The notes under the pieces: generated by a model
The model's database searches: none
Told to the model about the DNA's origin: nothing
What the model saw: the letters and a program-made list of their open reading frames with translations, nothing else
In this document: piece after piece, positions 1 through 11,751 of the stretch
How the letters are laid out: the number at the start of each line of letters is the position of its first letter
Numbering within the stretch: the first letter of the stretch is position 1
Source of the DNA: Verticillium longisporum
Lineage: Eukaryota; Ascomycota; Sordariomycetes; Glomerellales; Plectosphaerellaceae
Length of the DNA: 64,000 nt
Reading direction: 5' to 3'
Assembly: GCA_019188255.1 (NCBI GenBank)
Contig: JAETXT010000008.1
Coordinates: 620,001-684,000 of the forward strand
Made by a program: the position numbers and the translations under genes

Positions 1-3000
1 GCTAGCTATATCCCTATTCTAATTATTAGGAGGGAGGTATTTATTAACCTTTATTAATATAATTCCTCTAAGATATAGATTAGAAATAAAAGTAATAAAC
101 TTCTTTAAGAGGTTAATCTAATTAAGGAATAAGGAAATATAAGGTATTCTATATAGATTATAAGATTTATAAAGGAGTAATCGAATAGTACTATTATTAG
201 GCCTCGCTTAATAAGATAATTAGACTCTTAAAATATATTTCTAGTTTATTTTTACTTTCTATTACTTCTATTTATTTAATATTAAGTATTTTTATAAAAT
301 CTAATTAATATATTAATTAAATTAATTCCCTTTAAAGGAATTAATATATACCCTTCTAAATATAATATTAAAATAATTAAATATATTATAATTAATTTAG
401 AATTATTTATTTTCTAAATAGGATATAGGTTTATTTAAAAGAGCTATTATTATTAAGATAAATATAGGTTTTAGTTAATTAAGAGAAATAAGGAAGAGTA
501 CTTCCTAATTAGTTTATAATATAGGAGTTCTAAATAGATTAAAGGGGTTAATCCTTATAGCTATTAAAATAATAAAGCGATTCTTATAAATATTATCCCT
601 ATATAATATATAATTATTTTTAGATACTTTAATAAATAATTAAAGGAATTATATTAAAAGTAAATAAAAAGGAAAAATATAAAATAGATTATAAATAAAA
701 AGAAGAAAATAGAAAAAAGAGAGAGGTTATAATAATAAGAGAGAATAAAAAAGTAGTATTTAGAGAATAGAATAATAAATTATATTATTACTTTAATTAA
801 GTTATTTATAAATAACAAGAGTATTTAAGAAGTAAATAGAGGAGGTCTATAAATTTAATATTTATATATAAGAGAGAGAGGGGATTCCTTAATTAAAGTA
901 AAAGTTCTTTTTCCTTTTTATAATAATAAATTATAAAGTTAATTATTCTATTAAGAGGTTTATTAATTCTAAATACTTTAATAATAAATTATTATCTTAA
1001 TTAAGAAAGAAGGAAGGGGTTAATAAATCTATTAAGAGGTTATTAAATCGGGTAATTAAATTAAATAATATTATTCTAATTATTATTCCTTTTTTATTCT
1101 ATTCTTAAAAGTAATAAAAGCTATTATACCTTTTATATTCTTCCTTCTTTTTATTTAAAATATAACTATTAATAATACTATTATAAGTTCCTCTAATTAA
1201 AAGTTATAATTCCTTTTAAATTAAACTCTTAAGCTTTATATTATTAAAAATAATTATTTTAATAATTACCCTTAATTATATAAATTTAATAATTAATTTA
1301 AAAAAGAAATTTAAATATATAATAAATATTAATAATTTCTATATTCTTATAAATTCTATTCCCTTAATTAAGAGCTATTTTATATATTAATTAATACTTT
1401 TTTAATTATTAATTTACTTTATATAATAAGCTTTTATAAATAATAAAAATAAAGATAATAATCCTCTTCCTTAATACTTTAAATTTATCTTTAAATTAAT
1501 CGTCTTTAATATTAATTCTTAATCTAAGATTATTAAATAATTCTAGAGAATAATAAAATAAATAAATTAGAATTCTAATAATATCTCCTTATTTCTTAAT
1601 ATTTCTAAGAATTAGAAGCTATCTATATTTAATAATTTCCCTAATTAAATATTCTATTATTATATCTTTATCGTTTCTAAACTAAGTAAGCCCTTTAAAT
1701 TATTCTTTATTAAGATTATTTATTATTATTTAATTCTATTCTTATTAATTATATAAGGTTTTAGAAGTATTAATTATAATCCTTATAAAAGCTATAAAGA
1801 GAATTAATAATCGACCTTTTTAGCTTCTAATTAAATTAATATTATATATCCTTATTTCTAATATATCTCCTTTCCTAATTATATTAATTATATTAATTAT
1901 ATTTATAAGGAATATAAATATAATTTCTAGGATAGCCCTTCTAACTTTATTTAAATACTTTAGAAGGGGTATATATATCCTAAATCTAAGGTTATCTTCT
2001 ATAATTTAATTAAAGCCTTTAATTAAAGTCCTCTTCTTTATTAAAATAAGTTCGATAATTCTCTCGATCTTACTTATAGTCCTTAGAGCTTAACCTTTTA
2101 TTATTACTCTATTTCTAAGCTATTAGAGCTTATAAGGATATAATAGCTTAATTAAGACCCTATATTAGCGCTTAATTTTAAGTTTTACGTTTTTATAAAT
2201 AATTAGCTTATTATAAATAAGATTAGGGAGAATATATTTAACGATTAGGCTAAGATTTTAAAGAGGATAAAGTAAGTATTCTTAATTCTAAGGAGGCTAA
2301 TATAATTAAAGTAATAGTAAGGCTTATAGGGTTATTAAGTATAAAGTAAGTACTTTATATTAATATATTTATATTTATAAATAATACTTTATATATTAGC
2401 TAGCGTATTCGTAGTATAATCGTTTAATTATAATCCGAGTTAATTACTTAAATATTAAATAACTTAATTAAATTAACTTATATATCCCTATTAAAGTATA
2501 TTATTAGTATTTATCTTAATTCTATTCGTCCCTAATACTTAATTAGGAGTTCTATATTTAAATAAATATCTAATTAGGATAATTTATCTAAAGGAAAATA
2601 AGGGGGTATATTATAATTAGGGGAATAATATAATAAAGATTATAAATATAATAGGAATTTTAGCTAGGGAATAAAGAAATAAAATATCGATATAGTATAT
2701 ATTTAGTATTTTAAGACTATTATATTCTAAATATATTATATTATCTATAAGCTAAAAGAGAAAAGGAAAGAATAGAAAAGATAGGATAAAGGTAGGAAAG
2801 TTTAAGGAAAGAGCTAAAATATTTTAAATATTTAATAATATTATAAGGAATATAATTAAATTATTAATAAAAGAAAAAGAATATAAATTATATTAAAATA
2901 TAATATCCTATTAATATATAGGTTCCTCTAATTAAATTATATTAATTTAATTAGAAAGCATCCTAAATTATTCCTAATTAATATTATCTACTTTAAAGTA

Positions 3001-5150
3001 TATATCCTTATTAAATAAGCCCTAGACTTATACTTCTAAGTAAGTATATTGTTTATATTAATATAATTTAGCTATAAATACTTAAGTCTATTCTATAATA
3101 AGTTCTTAGAGCTATCTAGATCGCTAAAGAAGGTTATCTAGAGGTATAGAGGAGCCCTTAAGGTCGATCGTTTTATTAGTATCTTAGTTTTCGCTAATCG
3201 AATTAGAATATACTAGATAGGTATTAACCTAATTAGGGGAATAAGGCTCTTCTAATACTTTATTTTATAATATAATAGCCTTAAATATTCTTATAAGTTC
3301 TTCTTTATAATCTTTTATAAGTAATTCTTTACTTTTAAGTTCCTATTAATTATTTAAGTCTAGGATGAACTTTTTTAAACTATTAGCTTATATAAGTAAC
3401 CCCTTAGATAAGTTACCTTCTTATTATTTCTAGCCTAAATAAGAGGTTCCTAAATATAGCTAAGGTAGTCCTAAATAGGCTTTATTAATAGGGGTTAAGT
3501 TTTATATTCCTCGATATATTTATTATCTACTTAATATCGTAGATAAGGATTACGTCCTTAGCCTAGAGCTTCTAAATATAGAGTTAAATAGTATTCTAGC
3601 GATTTAACCCTTTAGTCCTAATATGCTATTAATAGTTAATTATTCGAACCGCCTTAGTCCTATCGAGTTTAAGCTAGGAAAAGGCCCTTAAGCGTATTTA
3701 TACCTCTTAATTAGGCGAACGGACTAAGTCCTAGTCTAATATCCGCTATATAAGCGAGGTAGTCTTAATTAGTATAATAGCTTCGTAGCTATAGAAGAGG
3801 AAGAAGGGTATATAGCCTATAGAAGCCTTAATAATTATTCTTTATTATTTCCTATTATTTTTAGTTTTATATATATTAATTTTTACTAGGGAAGAAGGGG
3901 GGTTATAGAGGAGGGAGGTCGAGGCTACCTTTAAGGAATTAAGTCGCCTTATATAAGCTTCGCTACGGCCTCCCCTATCTTAGTATTATATAACCTATTA
4001 TAGGGTCCTAATACTATAATTAGGGGAATATAATTATCGTAGATTAATTATATTATATATATAGCTAGTCGGCTGTATATATTATTTATATATAAGGCTT
4101 ATCTATTATTTATATTATTTATATATAAGGCTTATCTACTATTTATATTATTTATATATAAAGCTCGTCTACTATTTATATTATTTATATATAAAGTTCG
4201 TCTACTATTTATATTATTTATATCGTATATATAGCTAATCGGCTATATATATTATTTATAAGTCTTATATATTTATAAAGTTATAGTATTACTTTAATAA
4301 CTAGCTACTATTAAATTAAGCGAGATAAGATAACTTCCTTTCTTCCCCTAATTAATAGAACTTAAAGCTAAAGCTTACTATATTATTAGATTCTTACTTA
4401 GTTAATAATAAGTAGAAGTTTTACGGGCTCCTTTATACCTTTCCGGACTAACGACCTCGTCTATTGCCCTAATCGGTCTATTATTATTATCTAATCGTAC
4501 TTATTAGTTTATCTATTTTATTCTATAATCCTTTTTACTTCTCTTATAATAGTATTCGTCTAATAGTCTAGTTACTATTCTCTATTTAAGTCTTTTAATA
4601 AGTCTTTTATATTAAGATTAAATCTAACTTTATTTAAGGGGTCTAATTAGGCTAATAGACTATATTAAAGGTATATAAGAGAGATAATCCGCCTCGGAGT
4701 ATTAATTAAAGTAGGGCTAGTAATAACCTTAACTAATTAGGGCAACGAAGCAGTTATTTAAGAAAAAGATAGGTTCTTAAATATATAATATTAGATTAAT
4801 AATATATATCCCTTAGGGGTCCTTATAATGAGTCTAGCTAATATCCGTTTCCCTAATTAGCTACTCCTTATTACCTTATCGCTAAGCTAAACCTTTCTAC
4901 CCTGCCCGGTTTTAATATAATAACTTCTATCTCTCTCTTCCTTTTATATTCCTTTATTAATTTATTTCTCTATAATCCCTTTATTTATTAAGATAATATT
5001 ATCTTTAGTGATTGCCTAGAACCTAGACTAATAATTATCTAATAAGATAAGGATATATCTCTATTAGCTATCTACCTCCTATTTAAGGGTTCCTTACTAT
5101 AGGTAATTGATTTTAGAGGAGGGCTTCTATTATAGGGCTCTTTAATATAG
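1..5150. repeat. AT-rich, RIP-degraded repeat block
   Basis: This stretch is extremely rich in A, T and the dinucleotide TA, and it is dense with TAA/TAG in every frame, so no open frame of useful length exists. GC-rich islands survive only as short scraps, for example near 3600-3760 and 4430-4500. This is the pattern left by repeat-induced point mutation on transposons in ascomycetes. I looked for reverse transcriptase, integrase and transposase motifs and could not assign any. The edge with normal-composition DNA lies near 5900. Several element copies are probably nested here, but I cannot draw their borders. Confidence 0.85.
4056..4260. repeat. 33-bp tandem repeat with flanking direct repeats
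   Basis: Four consecutive 33-bp units start at 4079, 4112, 4145 and 4178, with a partial fifth at 4211. Units differ mainly by transitions (ggcttatc, agctcgtc and agttcgtc variants). The array lies between two near-identical copies of about 35 bp (4056-4090 and 4226-4260) that contain the word agctarTCGGCT. It sits inside the RIP-degraded block and has no coding potential. Confidence 0.8.
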
Positions 5151-5762
5151 AGGGTCTAGCCTTCCCCTAATTATATAAGAGCTTTATTTATATTATCGGG
5201 CTATTCCTAACTCTATTAATCTTCTATTAAATCTATTCTATAGTTAATCTATAGCTATAGTAAGTATAATAATTATAAATAGTCTTAAGTAGCTCCATAT
5301 ATATATCTATAATAAAGGAGACGATAGGACTCTTAATAATAGTAGGACCCTTAGTAATAGCTTTAATAATAGTTAATAAGTTTATTAGTAAAGGAGGCAT
5401 CGTAGAGGCTTCGTATAACGATAAAATAATAGATTCGTAATATCTAGAGGGCTTAAAATAAGCGTTTTTAGTACTATTATTATATTTAAGGGTATTAATA
5501 ATATAATAGATATATAGAGTAATTATAGAGCCTTAGGGGGCTATTAACTAGCCTTATACTAGTTTATTAGCTAGTTATAGCTAGTCTTTAGCTCGGAATT
5601 TATTAAGAGACTCGAGTATATAAGAGAAAAGGATAGGTATATAGTTATTATAGTTAATTTTAGTAGTAGAGCTATATTTATAGCTTTTCCCCTATCTATT
5701 ATAGCTTTACCCCTATTAGGTAGAGTAAATAGCTAATAAGGGCTAAATAAATAGCCTTCCTC
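5150..5762 (-). mobile_element. RIP-degraded terminal part of a Mutator-like element (copy 1)
   Basis: Read on the minus strand from 5762, this segment matches copy 2 (6629 onward) through the terminal repeat, the leader and the FAR1-like region. Its minus strand repeats the equivalent of the copy-2 stretch reading KINRVRSG, with more TAA/TAG codons. Similarity fades to the left of about 5150. Copy 1 is more heavily mutated than copy 2: for example, the ggggtaaagccac of copy 2 appears here as ggggtaaagctat on the minus strand. The distal end of the copy was not found. Confidence 0.7.
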
Positions 5763-6619
5763 TATTTAACGAGTACCGACTAGGGAGCTGACTAGGGGGC
5801 CCATTATTCATCGACTTCCCCATCGATTGCCCTAGCATTTTATCTATATCTCATTAGCTCGTAGACTAGCCTTATTTAGGTAGTATATCTTTACCTACCT
5901 TAAGGTATGCAAGGAAAGGAACGTTACTGTTTATACCGTCCAAGCGTCCCCCCACAGGTAGGGGTGGGCGCTACGTCGGAGGGTATCGAAATTTTTGCCC
6001 CCAACCATATACCTCACCTTGCCTTACCTACCTATGCTATCAAGAGCCAATCGACAGCGCCCTTTTTGGCACGCTTCAATGCAGACGACGCCCGCACTGT
6101 GACATTGCTGCAACGGTGAACTTCGGATGCACCACAGAATCGGGAAATTACGCTATGCAAGCAAACCTCGTATTTGCAATCCTTTTCCTCGAAACACCTC
6201 AAGGTCCAACCATCTTACGAGGTGCTTTTCGTCGCCAAGGGGGCGTCATAATGATTGATGTGCCGTCGGCTTGAACCCCATCTCCCGACCGTGCCTCAAA
6301 GCATGTCCAAGTCAATACTTGGTGGGCTCTCCATACTCAGCACACAGACGTACATGTACAGTCGAGATCGGGTAGGCCGCTGCCAAACACCCGCGAACGC
6401 TTTCAAGCTTTTTCGCCCAGTCAAGCCCGGCCACTGCTGTCCCTGCAGAATCCGCGTCAAATTCGGGAGAAGGCGGCAGGATGACACGTATTGTATTAGC
6501 TCCGCGCCGCAATCGACGGGCCACATGAGACAAGGTCTCAACAGTACATATGCCTCGCTGTTTGCTATGCATCCACTCTGGACGTGACTGTTTATTTTCC
6601 CCTTGCAATTGATGAGGGA
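5763..6619. other. Spacer between the two MULE copies; no assignable gene
   Basis: Composition changes near 5900 from AT-rich to normal. Short open frames exist on both strands. The longest plausible one is on the minus strand at about 6312-6608 (about 98 residues), but it stops internally when extended and matches no family I know. The stretch may be an old gene relic or plain intergenic DNA that escaped RIP. I see no RNA gene or promoter motif. Confidence 0.5.
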
Positions 6620-6628
6620 GGGAGGGAG
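6620..6628. repeat. Left 9-bp target-site duplication of the MULE
   Basis: The bases gggagggag directly precede the terminal repeat, and the same nine bases follow the element at 7802-7810. A 9-bp duplication is typical of Mutator-like elements. The word is purine-rich and low in complexity, so its exact limits could be shifted by a base or two. Confidence 0.65.
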
Positions 6629-6783
6629 GAGGACGGTTATTTGTTCGGCCCTTATTGGTTATTTGCTCTGCCTAACAGGGGTAAAGCCACAGAAGACAGG
6701 GGGGAAGCCACAAATACAGCTCCACTACTAAAATTAGCTATAGCAACTATATACCTATCCTCATCTTATATACCTTTAAGTCT
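6629..6783 (+). repeat. Left terminal inverted repeat of the MULE
   Basis: The repeat starts GAGGACGGTTATTTGTTCGG and is mirrored at 7647-7801. It still contains GC-rich words such as acaggggtaaagccacagaa, so RIP has hit this copy only lightly. Confidence 0.8.
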
Positions 6784-7646
6784 CTCGATAAATTCCGAGC
6801 TAAAGACTAGCTATAACTAGCTAATAGACTAGTATAAAGCTAATTAATAGCCCTCTAAAGCTCTATAATTACCCTATCTATCTATTAAATTATTAATACC
6901 CTTAAATATAATAATAGTATTAAATATACCTATTTTAAGCCCTCTAGATATTATTAATATATTATTTTATTATTAAATGAAGCCTCTCTAATACCTCCTT
7001 TACTAATAGACTTACTAGCTATTACTAAGGCCATTACTAAGGGTCCTATTATCTCCTTTATTATAGATACGTATAAAGAGCTATTTAAGACCGTTCGCAA
7101 TTATTATGCTTACTAGGGATATAGATTAATTATAGAACGGATCTAGTAGAAGATTAATAGAGTTAGGAGCGGCCTAATAATATAGATAAGGCTCCGCTAC
7201 GACCGAGGAAGAAGAGGAAGACTAATAGCGATAGGTAGATAGAGCTTATCGTAGCGCAATTAGCGACCCTTATAGAGTCGTCTCGCTAGTAGGAGGCTAT
7301 GCAACGTCTCTTAGCCGAGGAGTAGATATATAGTGCCTCTCTACGACTATAGCTGCTGCTAACGGCTACTATTACGTAGCTACTATAGGGTATACTGCAG
7401 TAGCCGCAATAGCAGTTCTAAGGCGAGTAGCCCGGGCTATTTGCTCCAGGGGCCTCTAGAGACTATAGTAGTTATAGTTAGTAATAAGGAGGGTTCTAAA
7501 TAGCCTCTAATTAAGGCTAATTCAGCATTTACTATAGTTTTTCCGATATCTTAATTTATAATATAAAAAAATTAGTACTAGCTGCCTTAGGCCGCTAAGG
7601 GCTACTAATAGCCATTCAGCGACTTACCTACTTTACTATTCTATCG

Positions 7647-7801
7647 AGTAACTTAAAGGTATATAAGACGAGGATAGGTATATAGTTGCTATAGCTAATT
7701 TTAGTAGTAGAGCTATATTTATGGCTTCCCCCCTGTCTTCTGTGGCTTTACCCCTGTTAGGCAGAGCAAATAACCAACAAGGGCCGAACAAATAACCGTC
7801 C
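7647..7801 (-). repeat. Right terminal inverted repeat of the MULE
   Basis: This is the reverse complement of the left repeat. It differs by a few transitions (for example cccttgttgg against cccttattgg) and is followed by the second gggagggag copy at 7802-7810. Confidence 0.8.
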
Positions 7802-7810
7802 TCGGGAGGG

Positions 7811-8785
7811 AGAGAGAGCAAAAGGGACTTTGGGAACTGTAGGGTGCCATTTCTAGGGTAAGGCGTCAGCCATGGCGCTCGACGATCCTACGACATCAAT
7901 GCCGTTGCGACGCCACGTCCGGATCCCAGCTTCCGATCACCCAAGCTCGGCCCAGGCACAGGCGCCAGGGGAACAGTTCCGCCGTGTCTCTCCTTCTTTT
8001 TGGGAGGTGTTTGTGCCAAGGTTTTATCTTGCTGCTGCTTTGGGATATGGGGCTTGACTCTTCGATGGGGGCTTGGCCTGGCCGAAGGCATGTCATATTT
8101 GGCACAATGCCACTGGTCCCGTCGGGTTGTTCATGTTTGTCAGGACATGATCGATTTCTTGAGAGAGTGGAGGTGTCCCAACTCAGTTATGCACGATTTG
8201 CTAATTGAGTTTGGTCGTCAGGTGAGCCTCGAACGACTACCAATGTGCTAGGCGTTCCGCGAATTTCAAGTGTCACAATAAAACCCATGCAATCGCTGGT
8301 CAAGATGCTCAAGATATCCCTGAATACCCTCTCAGAAGCAATCTGGGGATAGATCTTGTGAGACTCCGATTTCTTTTAGGATGCGCTCTTGGGCTACGGT
8401 CAATGAAAAACTATTGACTGTACGAATCAATCTCTCTCGAGACAAGTCACAAGAATAATTGGACAGCACATGCAACATTGAACTAGCCGCCAGATAGTCA
8501 GCAATGAATTGAATCGAAAATGACACTGGCAACCTGAAGCTTGGGCTTGATCGCCGTGATACAGCGCCTTTGGCAGTCTTCTGGCAGAGAGCTTAAGGGC
8601 CTTGAGTGCCCCGCGCGGGGTACCTCCCACAAGCATCCAAGCACCCTCTGATTGGCCAAAGCGTCGGTTTCCAGAACGCCAGTGCTCGACCTTGAATCTT
8701 TTTTTTCTTTCCACCCTGGCATCGCATCGTATCGCAGCGCATCGCCTTGCGACGACTCGACCCCTACACAGGCGTCCCAACGACA
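7811..8785. other. Intergenic and 5' region of TRM6; no further gene seen
   Basis: Composition is normal. Several short overlapping frames occur but none shows a known motif or a plausible gene structure. The stretch 8697-8785 carries a T/C-rich run followed by aacgacaATG, and probably includes the core promoter and leader of the downstream gene. Confidence 0.5.
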
Positions 8786-10692
8786 ATGCATACCATTGTG
8801 CAGCCCAATGAATGGGTGGCTGTGAAGCTCCCCAACGAGAGCATCCGGATCATCCAAGTCATCCCCAATACGTTCGTTCGCCGGCTGCCAATGGCACATC
8901 GTAGTTGGCTAACCCGGGTCTCAATAGCACCATTTCGCTTGGCAAATACGGCTCCTTTCCGAGCAACCTCATCATTGAGCGGCCATATCACCTCACATAC
9001 GAAGTCCAAGACAGACGCGACGATGAGAACTTCAACAGGTTGCGCGTCGTACCGGCCTCCGAGCTTCACGCAGACGTCATTGCCGAAGAGAACGGCGAAA
9101 AGGCAGTGCCCGATGAGTCGGCGGAAGCCGACGCCGATGCCGACAATGACGCCAGTGCCGCTACGTCGGCCAACGTGGTCGCTGTCGAAGATGGCGCTGA
9201 CTTCACCCTCATCGACAAGGCCAGCGGCACCGTCATCGCCCGCGAGGGCCGCGACAAGATTGAGGCCGAGGCGCGGCAGCTCCTGACGCAGCAGGAGATC
9301 GAGACGCTGAAGAAGCGCGACACGGACGGCGGACGAGACATAATTGCGAAGCTCTTGCTGTCGCACACGAGCCTCGATGAGAAGACGACCTTTTCTCTGG
9401 CAAAATACAAGATTCTCAAGAACAAGAAGTATCTGAGGAGGTTCTCGGTCCAGCCTCTATATGCCTCGACACTGGGCCAATTCGTCCTCGAAGAAAAGGA
9501 ACCGAGCAAAATCATGGAAATGAGGCACGAGGCCTTGGCGCTGCTCGGATGCTGGGGCCATGTCCACTATGGCGGAGAGGAGATTGAGGGCACACCCAAG
9601 GTTGTCGCCAACAACGGCAAGCCCGTGGTCGAGGCGTCACAGCTGGGCGGCCGGTGGTTGGTCGTAGACGACACGGGAGGTCTGGTGGTGGCGTCCGTTG
9701 CCGAAAGGATGGGCATACTTCACCAGGATCTCTCCCAGCACAATGTCGGAAACGGTCTGCCCATCCGTGCGACGACGGCACAAGATGCGCCTCAGAGCGA
9801 TGCGGCCGACGCTACACCGGCCGAACTCACGCCAGCTGACACGCCAGCCGACGACGCGCCCTCAAACCCGGCGACGGCCCCTGCCAACGTGACATCGTAC
9901 CCGACGAGAACATACCGCGACGACTTTGAAATTGACCTCGCCTCCTCCAACACCATCACCCTGCTCCACTCAGCCAACCAGCCGAACCTCGCGCTCCTCA
10001 AGTACTGGAACTGCGACATGGCCAACCCCACGCCAACAACGTCCTCCCACCCCTTGTTCAACCGCCTGTTTCCCCTCTCCTGGCTCCAGCTGATCGAGCC
10101 CGAGTCGGACACGACCTACGCGAGCTTCACGGACGACATTCCGGAAGAAACGCTGAGCGGCTTCAAGGCGAGCCGCCGCGGCAACTACCACCGTAAGCGC
10201 CGCCGATGGGCCCGCACGCGCTTCATTGTCGACCAAGCACGGGCCGGCGGCTTCTCCGGGCTCGTCGTCGCGTCGACCATGGACCCCATCTCCGTCGTCC
10301 GCGCCGCCCTGCCGCTCCTCGCCGGCGGCGCCCCCATTTCCATCTACTCGCCCACCATCGAGCCCCTCACCCAGCTGGCCGACTGCTTCAGCAAGGCCCG
10401 TCGCGCCGCGTGGTCCAGCAACCCGCCGACAGACGACGGTGGCGTGCCGCTGCCGGACCTGGAGAACTGGCCCGGGGCGGACGACTTTCCCGTCAGCCCG
10501 TCGCTGCTCATCGGGCCCAACGTGCAGACGAGCCGGGCGAAACGCTGGCAGGTGCTCCCGGGGAGGACGCACCCGTTGATGATGGGACGCGGCGGCGCCG
10601 AGGGTTTCCTGTTCACGGGGTCCAAGGCCGTGCCCGCGGAGGGCAAGATCGAAGCCCGTGGCAAGACCAAGCGGCGCAAGGTCGAGATATAG
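8786..10692 (+). CDS. TRM6: tRNA (adenine(58)-N(1))-methyltransferase non-catalytic subunit Trm6/Gcd10
   Basis: Trm6 is the RNA-binding partner of the catalytic Trm61. Together they make 1-methyladenosine at position 58 of tRNAs, including initiator tRNA-Met, in the nucleus. I place two exons, 8786-8871 and 8928-10692, with a 56-bp intron (GTTCGT..AATAG). The join reads VIPNTTISLGKYGSFPSN, which is the conserved Gcd10 N-terminus. The product is about 616 residues. The family block QEIETLKK..KLLLSHTSLDEKTTFSLAKYKILKNKKY lies near residues 130-180, and the GRWLVVDDTGGLVVASVAERMG block near 275-295. The C-terminal half continues the degenerate methyltransferase-like fold; the tail (KTKRRKVEI) is basic and could act in nuclear targeting. 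An acidic alanine-rich insert near residues 75-110 is not conserved in yeast. The gene converges on ARPC3 with 267 bp between stops. Confidence 0.9.
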
Positions 10693-10959
10693 CTGGAGGG
10701 TACTTCATGCTGCGTAGAGGACCTGACGGAGGATCGGGAAGGGGAGCGGAAGGGGCGCGGTGGCAAGATCATCACCATAGACTAGATACCCATGAAATGG
10801 AAGAAAACAAGAGCTGGGAAAACCAAGCTGGGGGCGCCCCCCGACAAGCTTGTTCTTATTTTTCTTTTTGGTGGTTGGTGAAAGCATTCGCTACCCTACT
10901 TTCGCCCTCTTCTTCATAATGACCCTAGCATCTACGTGATAAATCGTCATGACCGCTCT

Positions 10960-11751
10960 TTACAACGCCTTGCCCATGAACTTCCTCTTGGTGAAGCTGA
11001 GCCACCACTTGCTCGGCTTGCCGTCGCCGCCCTCCTCAAAAACGCGCGCGAGCAACCGCGGCGCAATCTCCTGGCGGACCTGAGCGATGTACTGGCGCAG
11101 CAGCTCGGCCTCCTGCCTGTCGCGGGGGGGCTCGTACATCTACATCCACATCGTCAGCAAGGGTCCGTTCACCAGAGGATGCATCGGGACGACACGGGAG
11201 GCGGGAAACGAGCGGAACGGAAACGCACCTGGTTCAGGGGCCAGCCTGGGTCGCCGGGAATGGCAAAGTTGGTGTCGAGCGCCAGGTTCTGGACTTCCCT
11301 GGCGGCTTCGCGGGGGCCATGCTGAGGCTTGATCTTGGTGAGGCAGTCGGAGACGAACCAGATGCCGTAGACGAGGAGGCGGTCGGCGGGGCCCTGGATC
11401 TCAAAGTTGCGGAAAAAGGTGTTGGCGCGGAAGAGGGCGAGGACCTCGTCGAGAATGTCGTAGCTCTCCGAGTCAGGATCGGGGGACTCGTTGGCGGGAA
11501 GCGGCGGGGAGGGGGCCGGCAGGACGTAGGCAGGACCGCGGGTCTTGGTGCGTAGGGGTAGCAGGGGAAAGTTGCCTATCAGACGAGGGACGTTGGGGTC
11601 CTCGTTGAAGATGGAGTTGTAGGCCTTGGGAAGAGGAAGGTAGGTTAGCTTGCGTCATGGCGGCATAGAAGCGAGCGGGAATGGTGGAGGAACGGGAGCG
11701 CTGGGTTATAGCAATTGAAGCCGAGACAGCATGCACATGACATACCGGCAT
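10960..11751 (-). CDS. ARPC3: Actin-related protein 2/3 complex subunit 3 (p21-Arc)
   Basis: ARPC3 is a structural subunit of the Arp2/3 complex, which nucleates branched actin filaments at sites of endocytosis and polarity. Minus-strand exons are 11751-11746 (only Met-Pro), 11624-11229 and 11139-10960, separated by introns of 121 and 89 bp; all joins are in phase 0. The product is 193 residues, against 178 in human. Diagnostic blocks are MPAYNS at the start, PRLIGNFPLLPLRTKTRGPA, EVLALFRANTFFRNFEIQGPADR, ALDTNFAIPGDPGWPLNQ and the C-terminal KPSKWWLSFTKRKFMGK. An insert of alternating Pro/Ala/Ser near residues 35-50 is unlike the animal protein. The six-base first exon is easy to miss in automatic annotation. 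Confidence 0.93.

Larger units (their letters stand above)
6629..7801 (+). mobile_element. Decayed Mutator-like transposon (MULE) with long inverted repeats (copy 2)
   Basis: The 1173-bp element is bounded by inverted repeats of about 155 bp (6629-6783 and 7647-7801) that both begin GAGGACGGTTATTTG and differ at only a few positions, mostly transitions. A 9-bp duplication flanks it. Plus-strand translation near 7068-7220 gives a broken but recognisable FAR1-type DNA-binding region: the motifs YKELFKTVRNYYAY, GYRLIIER, KINRVRSGLII and RLRYDRG are interrupted only by TAG codons of the kind RIP makes from CAG or TGG. FAR1-type domains are common in MULE transposases. There is no room for a full transposase, so this is an internally deleted, non-autonomous and mutated copy. 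Confidence 0.75.

Noticed and set aside
2580..2660. Possible LTR edge after a purine run (aaataagggggtat)
   Set aside because: Similar ttataattaggggaat words occur at about 2620 and 4013, but no pair of matching long repeats or duplication could be shown by eye.
1..5900. CRISPR-like array or bacterial mobile DNA
   Set aside because: The only array has adjacent 33-bp units with no spacers, and the whole context is fungal RIP-mutated DNA.
8764..9366. A 200-codon minus-strand frame
   Set aside because: It is antisense to TRM6 exons and has no independent motif.
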